A stretch of 8,419 nucleotides of DNA from JAHBXL01 sp038247555. GTDB lineage: Bacteria; Planctomycetota; Phycisphaerae; Phycisphaerales; UBA1924. The translations under genes and the position numbers were made by a program. The DNA lies in NCBI GenBank assembly GCA_038247555.1, contig JBBRUT010000149.1, positions 1 to 8,419 on the forward strand, in the 5' to 3' direction. Shown piece after piece: positions 6,781-8,419 of this stretch (position 1 is the first letter of the stretch; the number at the start of each line of letters is the position of its first letter). The notes below the pieces were generated by a model, which was not told the origin of the DNA, ran no database searches, and saw only the letters and a list, made by a program, of their open reading frames with translations.

Positions 6781-7083
6781 ATCATCGCGGAGCGGACCAA
6801 CGCGGAACACCGGCTGGTGGATGCGTAGACGGCGGAGTTGGGCGGGCCGCGGACGGGGGCGTTGCTCTCGCGGCTGGACCGGGCCGTGGCGTGGACAGCG
6901 CTGGTGAAGCCCATCGCGGCGTTGCCCGAGTACCGCGGCCCGGCCAAGCACGCGGAGAACAAGGGCGGACGCCCGGCCTGGCCCGCGCTCACCATGCTCA
7001 AGTGCCTCATGCTCGCCAAGTGGTTCGGGCTGAGCGATCCGCAACTCGAAGAGTGCCTGCAAGACCGGCTGAGCTTCCGCCGC
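6781..7083 (+). pseudogene. IS5-family transposase fragment, inactivated
   Basis: This is the N-terminal third of a transposase aligned without gaps to the intact gene at 7873. Three lesions are visible. The two start-region ATGs of the intact copy are both ATC (6781-6786). A TAG at 6826-6828 replaces the ATG codon for Met15 of the intact copy. The gene is also cut after the codons for LSFRR at 7083. Between the TAG and the cut, the fragment translates to the same sequence as the intact copy except for about four substitutions (HAEN for HAQN, LKCL for LRCL, SDPQ for SDTQ, CLQD for CLKD). The catalytic DDE region is absent. A reading frame opened at the TTG at 6838 runs on past the break into the antisense of the next gene, but it is a chance fusion. 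Confidence 0.85.
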
Positions 7084-7104
7084 AGAGATCATGGGGAATT
7101 CGGA

Positions 7105-7653
7105 TCAAATCTCGTCGAGAGGTGGCGTTGGCCAGGGGTCGCGCTCGGCCACAAGCCGGAGCGCCTCGGGAAGCTCGCCGAGTGGAACGGCCCGGTAGAA
7201 GGGCGAGTCGTCTGCGTCGAACCAGCGGGCGGACGCCGGCGCGTATCGAAGCATGAGCAAGCCTCCGCGGTTGGACGCGTCCGCCGCGAGCGCACGCAGC
7301 ATCCAGAAGAAACGGGTGAAAAATACCGGCTCAGCGGGGATGTCGAGGACGATCCGCCAAGCGTTCGCCTGGAGTGCGGTGTTCGCGACGGCGACGATCG
7401 CCGGGTGCAAGTTATAGCTGGTGACGCACGACGCATGCATCGCCGCGTGGGTGACACTCCGTTCCCCGAACGGAGTCGATACCTGATGCACGGCGGGCGG
7501 TGTCTCGAACACCGGGCCGAGAGAGGGCGGGAGTTCAACGGGATCGATGCGGCGCTGGAGCCATCCCAGCTGCCCGCGACGGTATAGCACGACACCGATG
7601 AGGAACACAGCGGCAATACCGGCCAAGCCGTATCCGATGAGCATGTCGTTCAT
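7105..7653 (-). CDS. Single-pass membrane protein of unknown function
   Basis: This 182-residue protein is encoded on the minus strand from the ATG at 7653. An AGGA at 7663-7666, nine bases upstream within an AGGAAAGAG stretch, supports the start. Residues about 6-24 form one hydrophobic helix followed by RRGQLGWLQRR; by the positive-inside rule the large C-terminal part (about 35-182) should be cytoplasmic. That part contains a mixed alpha/beta pattern (AWRIVLDIP 98-106, GLLMLRYAPASARWFDADDSPFY 131-153, LPEALRLVAERDPW 161-174) that I do not recognise. The Phe/Trp-rich VFFTRFFWMLRAL (110-122) is notable and could be a buried helix or a membrane-associated one. The stop falls 22 bases from the break of the IS remnant, so the gene may be complete or may have lost its original end. 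It is bracketed by two IS 5' ends and has no functional neighbour to hint at its job. Confidence 0.65.
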   Translation of the reverse strand: MNDMLIGYGLAGIAAVFLIGVVLYRRGQLGWLQRRIDPVELPPSLGPVFETPPAVHQVSTPFGERSVTHAAMHASCVTSYNLHPAIVAVANTALQANAWRIVLDIPAEPVFFTRFFWMLRALAADASNRGGLLMLRYAPASARWFDADDSPFYRAVPLGELPEALRLVAERDPWPTPPLDEI

Positions 7654-7766
7654 GCGGCTCTTTCCTGTTTCAAGGGCGTGTCAATTCACGATGGGTCAAG
7701 GGGGAGGCCGCCGGACAACGCCAGATCCCAGTCGAACACCAACGTGGTGTGACAGAATGGAGCGTA
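7654..7766 (-). promoter_or_regulatory. Upstream region of the membrane-protein gene, up to the second IS
   Basis: This 113-base non-coding stretch must hold the promoter of the minus-strand gene. On the minus strand I see a perfect TTGACA about 25 bases before the start codon and a TTGACC further up, but neither has a good -10 at normal spacing. The IS at 7767 inserted close to this region and may have separated the gene from older upstream sequence. Confidence 0.3.
7736..7750. repeat. Perfect 6-bp inverted repeat next to the IS end
   Basis: ACACCA-ACG-TGGTGT forms a six-base-pair stem with a three-base loop. It ends 16 bases before the IS terminal repeat and lies upstream of the minus-strand membrane-protein gene. 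It could be a small operator or chance; no T-run follows on either strand. Confidence 0.35.
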
Positions 7767-7784
7767 GGGACCTCTGAACAACCC
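7767..7784 (+). repeat. Left terminal repeat of IS copy 2
   Basis: GGGACCTCTGAACAACCC is identical to 6694-6711 and in the same orientation. It is expected to recur as the reverse complement at the right end, beyond the window. Confidence 0.75.
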
Positions 7785-7802
7785 GCCCGAATCCCCAAGA
7801 AT

Positions 7803-7821
7803 CAAAAAACCGCCGAGCGGT
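7803..7821 (-). terminator. Possible intrinsic terminator on the minus strand inside the IS leader
   Basis: On the minus strand ACCGC-TCG-GCGGT forms a five-base-pair GC stem with a three-base loop, and the strand continues directly into a run of T (the plus strand has six A at 7804-7809). The layout is that of a Rho-independent terminator, though the stem is short. It would stop transcripts running leftward out of the IS before they reach the minus-strand gene at 7653. Confidence 0.35.
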
Positions 7822-7875
7822 GGGCCGCGTAGAGGGAGTGGGCCGGGCGATGATGCCGGGTCGGTGAGGTGAATG

Positions 7876-8419
7876 ATGGCCGAGCGGACCAACGCGGACC
7901 TGGGGCTGATCGACGGGATGACGGCGGAGTTGGGCGGGCCGCGGACGGGGGCGTTGCTCTCGCGGCTGGACCGGGCCGTGGCGTGGACAGCGCTGGTGAA
8001 GCCCATCGCGGCGTTGCCCGAGTACCGCGGCCCGGCCAAGCACGCTCAGAACAAGGGCGGACGCCCGGCCTGGCCAGCACTCACCATGCTCAGGTGCCTC
8101 ATGCTCGCCAAGTGGTTCGGGCTGAGCGACACGCAGCTCGAAGAGTGCCTGAAGGACCGGCTGAGCTTCCGCCGCTTCGTCGGCCTCTCCCTCACCGACA
8201 CCACGCCCGACGAGACAACCTTCGTGCGCTTTCGCGCACGCCTGCGCGAGGCCGGCCTCGAACGCACGCTGTTCGACGCCACCCTCGCGCACCTTCAGGA
8301 GCAGGGCCTCCTGGTCAGGGACGGCACGCTGGTCGATGCGATGATCGTCGAGCAGGCCCGCGGCCGGAAGCGTGACGACGGCACGAGCACGCGTGATCCC
8401 GAGGCCTCGTTCACGAAGA
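7876..8419 (+). CDS. IS5-family transposase (DUF772-type N-terminus), cut by window edge
   Basis: The open frame from the ATG at 7876 to the window edge gives 181 residues of an expected roughly 350-450. GAGG at 7866-7869, six bases upstream, supports this ATG over the one three bases earlier. Transposases of this family cut and paste the element through a DDE active site. The N-terminal DUF772-type region is clear: PAWPALTMLRCLMLAKWFGL (65-83), SDTQLEECLKDRLSFRRFVGL (84-104) and PDETTFVRFRARL (111-123). LVDAMIVEQ (152-160) carries the first catalytic Asp (Asp154); the second Asp and the Glu lie past the edge. No frameshift or stop is seen, so this copy may be active. The ribosome site and the start are intact here, unlike in copy 1. 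Confidence 0.93.
   Translation, partial: MAERTNADLGLIDGMTAELGGPRTGALLSRLDRAVAWTALVKPIAALPEYRGPAKHAQNKGGRPAWPALTMLRCLMLAKWFGLSDTQLEECLKDRLSFRRFVGLSLTDTTPDETTFVRFRARLREAGLERTLFDATLAHLQEQGLLVRDGTLVDAMIVEQARGRKRDDGTSTRDPEASFTK

Larger units (their letters stand above)
6694..7083 (+). mobile_element. Remnant 5' end of an IS5-type insertion sequence (copy 1)
   Basis: The remnant begins with GGGACCTCTGAACAACCC, the same 18 bases that open the second copy at 7767, and contains the start of the transposase reading frame. From 6829 to 7083 it matches 7921-8175 over 255 bases with about ten differences, and the first 125 bases are identical. Matching stops abruptly at 7083, after which the sequence belongs to the neighbouring minus-strand gene region. 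No reverse complement of the 18-base end follows up to 7766, so the right half of this element has been lost. Its leader (6712-6780) is unlike that of copy 2 and is 19 bases shorter. Confidence 0.85.
7767..8419 (+). mobile_element. IS5-type insertion sequence, left end to window edge (copy 2)
   Basis: The left boundary is set by the 18-base terminal sequence shared with copy 1. The element holds an 88-base leader after the terminal repeat and an open transposase frame that continues past the window. The right terminal repeat and the target duplication are outside the window; the two bases before the repeat are TA, which some IS5 subgroups duplicate. Confidence 0.85.

Noticed and set aside
6838..7587. 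Plus-strand open frame of 249 residues starting in the IS remnant and continuing through the membrane-protein gene
   Set aside because: Only the first part (to 7083) is transposase; the rest is antisense of a better-supported minus-strand gene, so this is a chance fusion across the break.

Overview
The window is GC-rich and densely coding, and it looks chromosomal and bacterial. Two core metabolic genes set the context: the 5' part of carB (minus strand, running off the left edge) and a complete glmS (plus strand). The high GC, an exported alpha/beta hydrolase and a small-protein/nucleotidyltransferase pair would fit a Planctomycetota (Phycisphaerae-like) genome. That placement is an impression, not something the sequence proves.

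Layout. Positions 1-799 (minus) hold the first 266 codons of carB. A 174-base spacer separates it from 974-2125 (minus), a six-helix DUF1275/YoaK-type membrane protein with a C-terminal STAS domain. A 166-base divergent spacer leads to 2292-3740 (plus), an exported alpha/beta hydrolase with a beta-rich N-terminal domain. After 217 non-coding bases comes glmS at 3958-5787 (plus). Directly behind it is a two-gene module: a 73-residue protein (5824-6045) and a nucleotidyltransferase-fold protein (start near 6053, end 6658).

The right end, from 6694 onward, is accessory DNA. A dead 5' fragment of an IS5-type insertion sequence (6694-7083) is followed by an orphan gene for a single-pass membrane protein (7105-7653, minus). 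Then comes a second, apparently live copy of a related IS (from 7767), whose transposase (from 7876) runs off the right edge. The two IS 5' ends lie in direct orientation and bracket the orphan gene. Both start with the same 18-base terminal sequence.

Functionally, carB (pyrimidine and arginine precursor supply) and glmS (amino-sugar supply for the cell envelope) are housekeeping genes. The hydrolase and the DUF1275-STAS protein are envelope or membrane proteins of unknown substrate. The best candidate for a little-described system is the small protein plus nucleotidyltransferase pair, which resembles toxin-antitoxin or defence nucleotidyltransferase modules in organisation. Its function cannot be read from the sequence alone.
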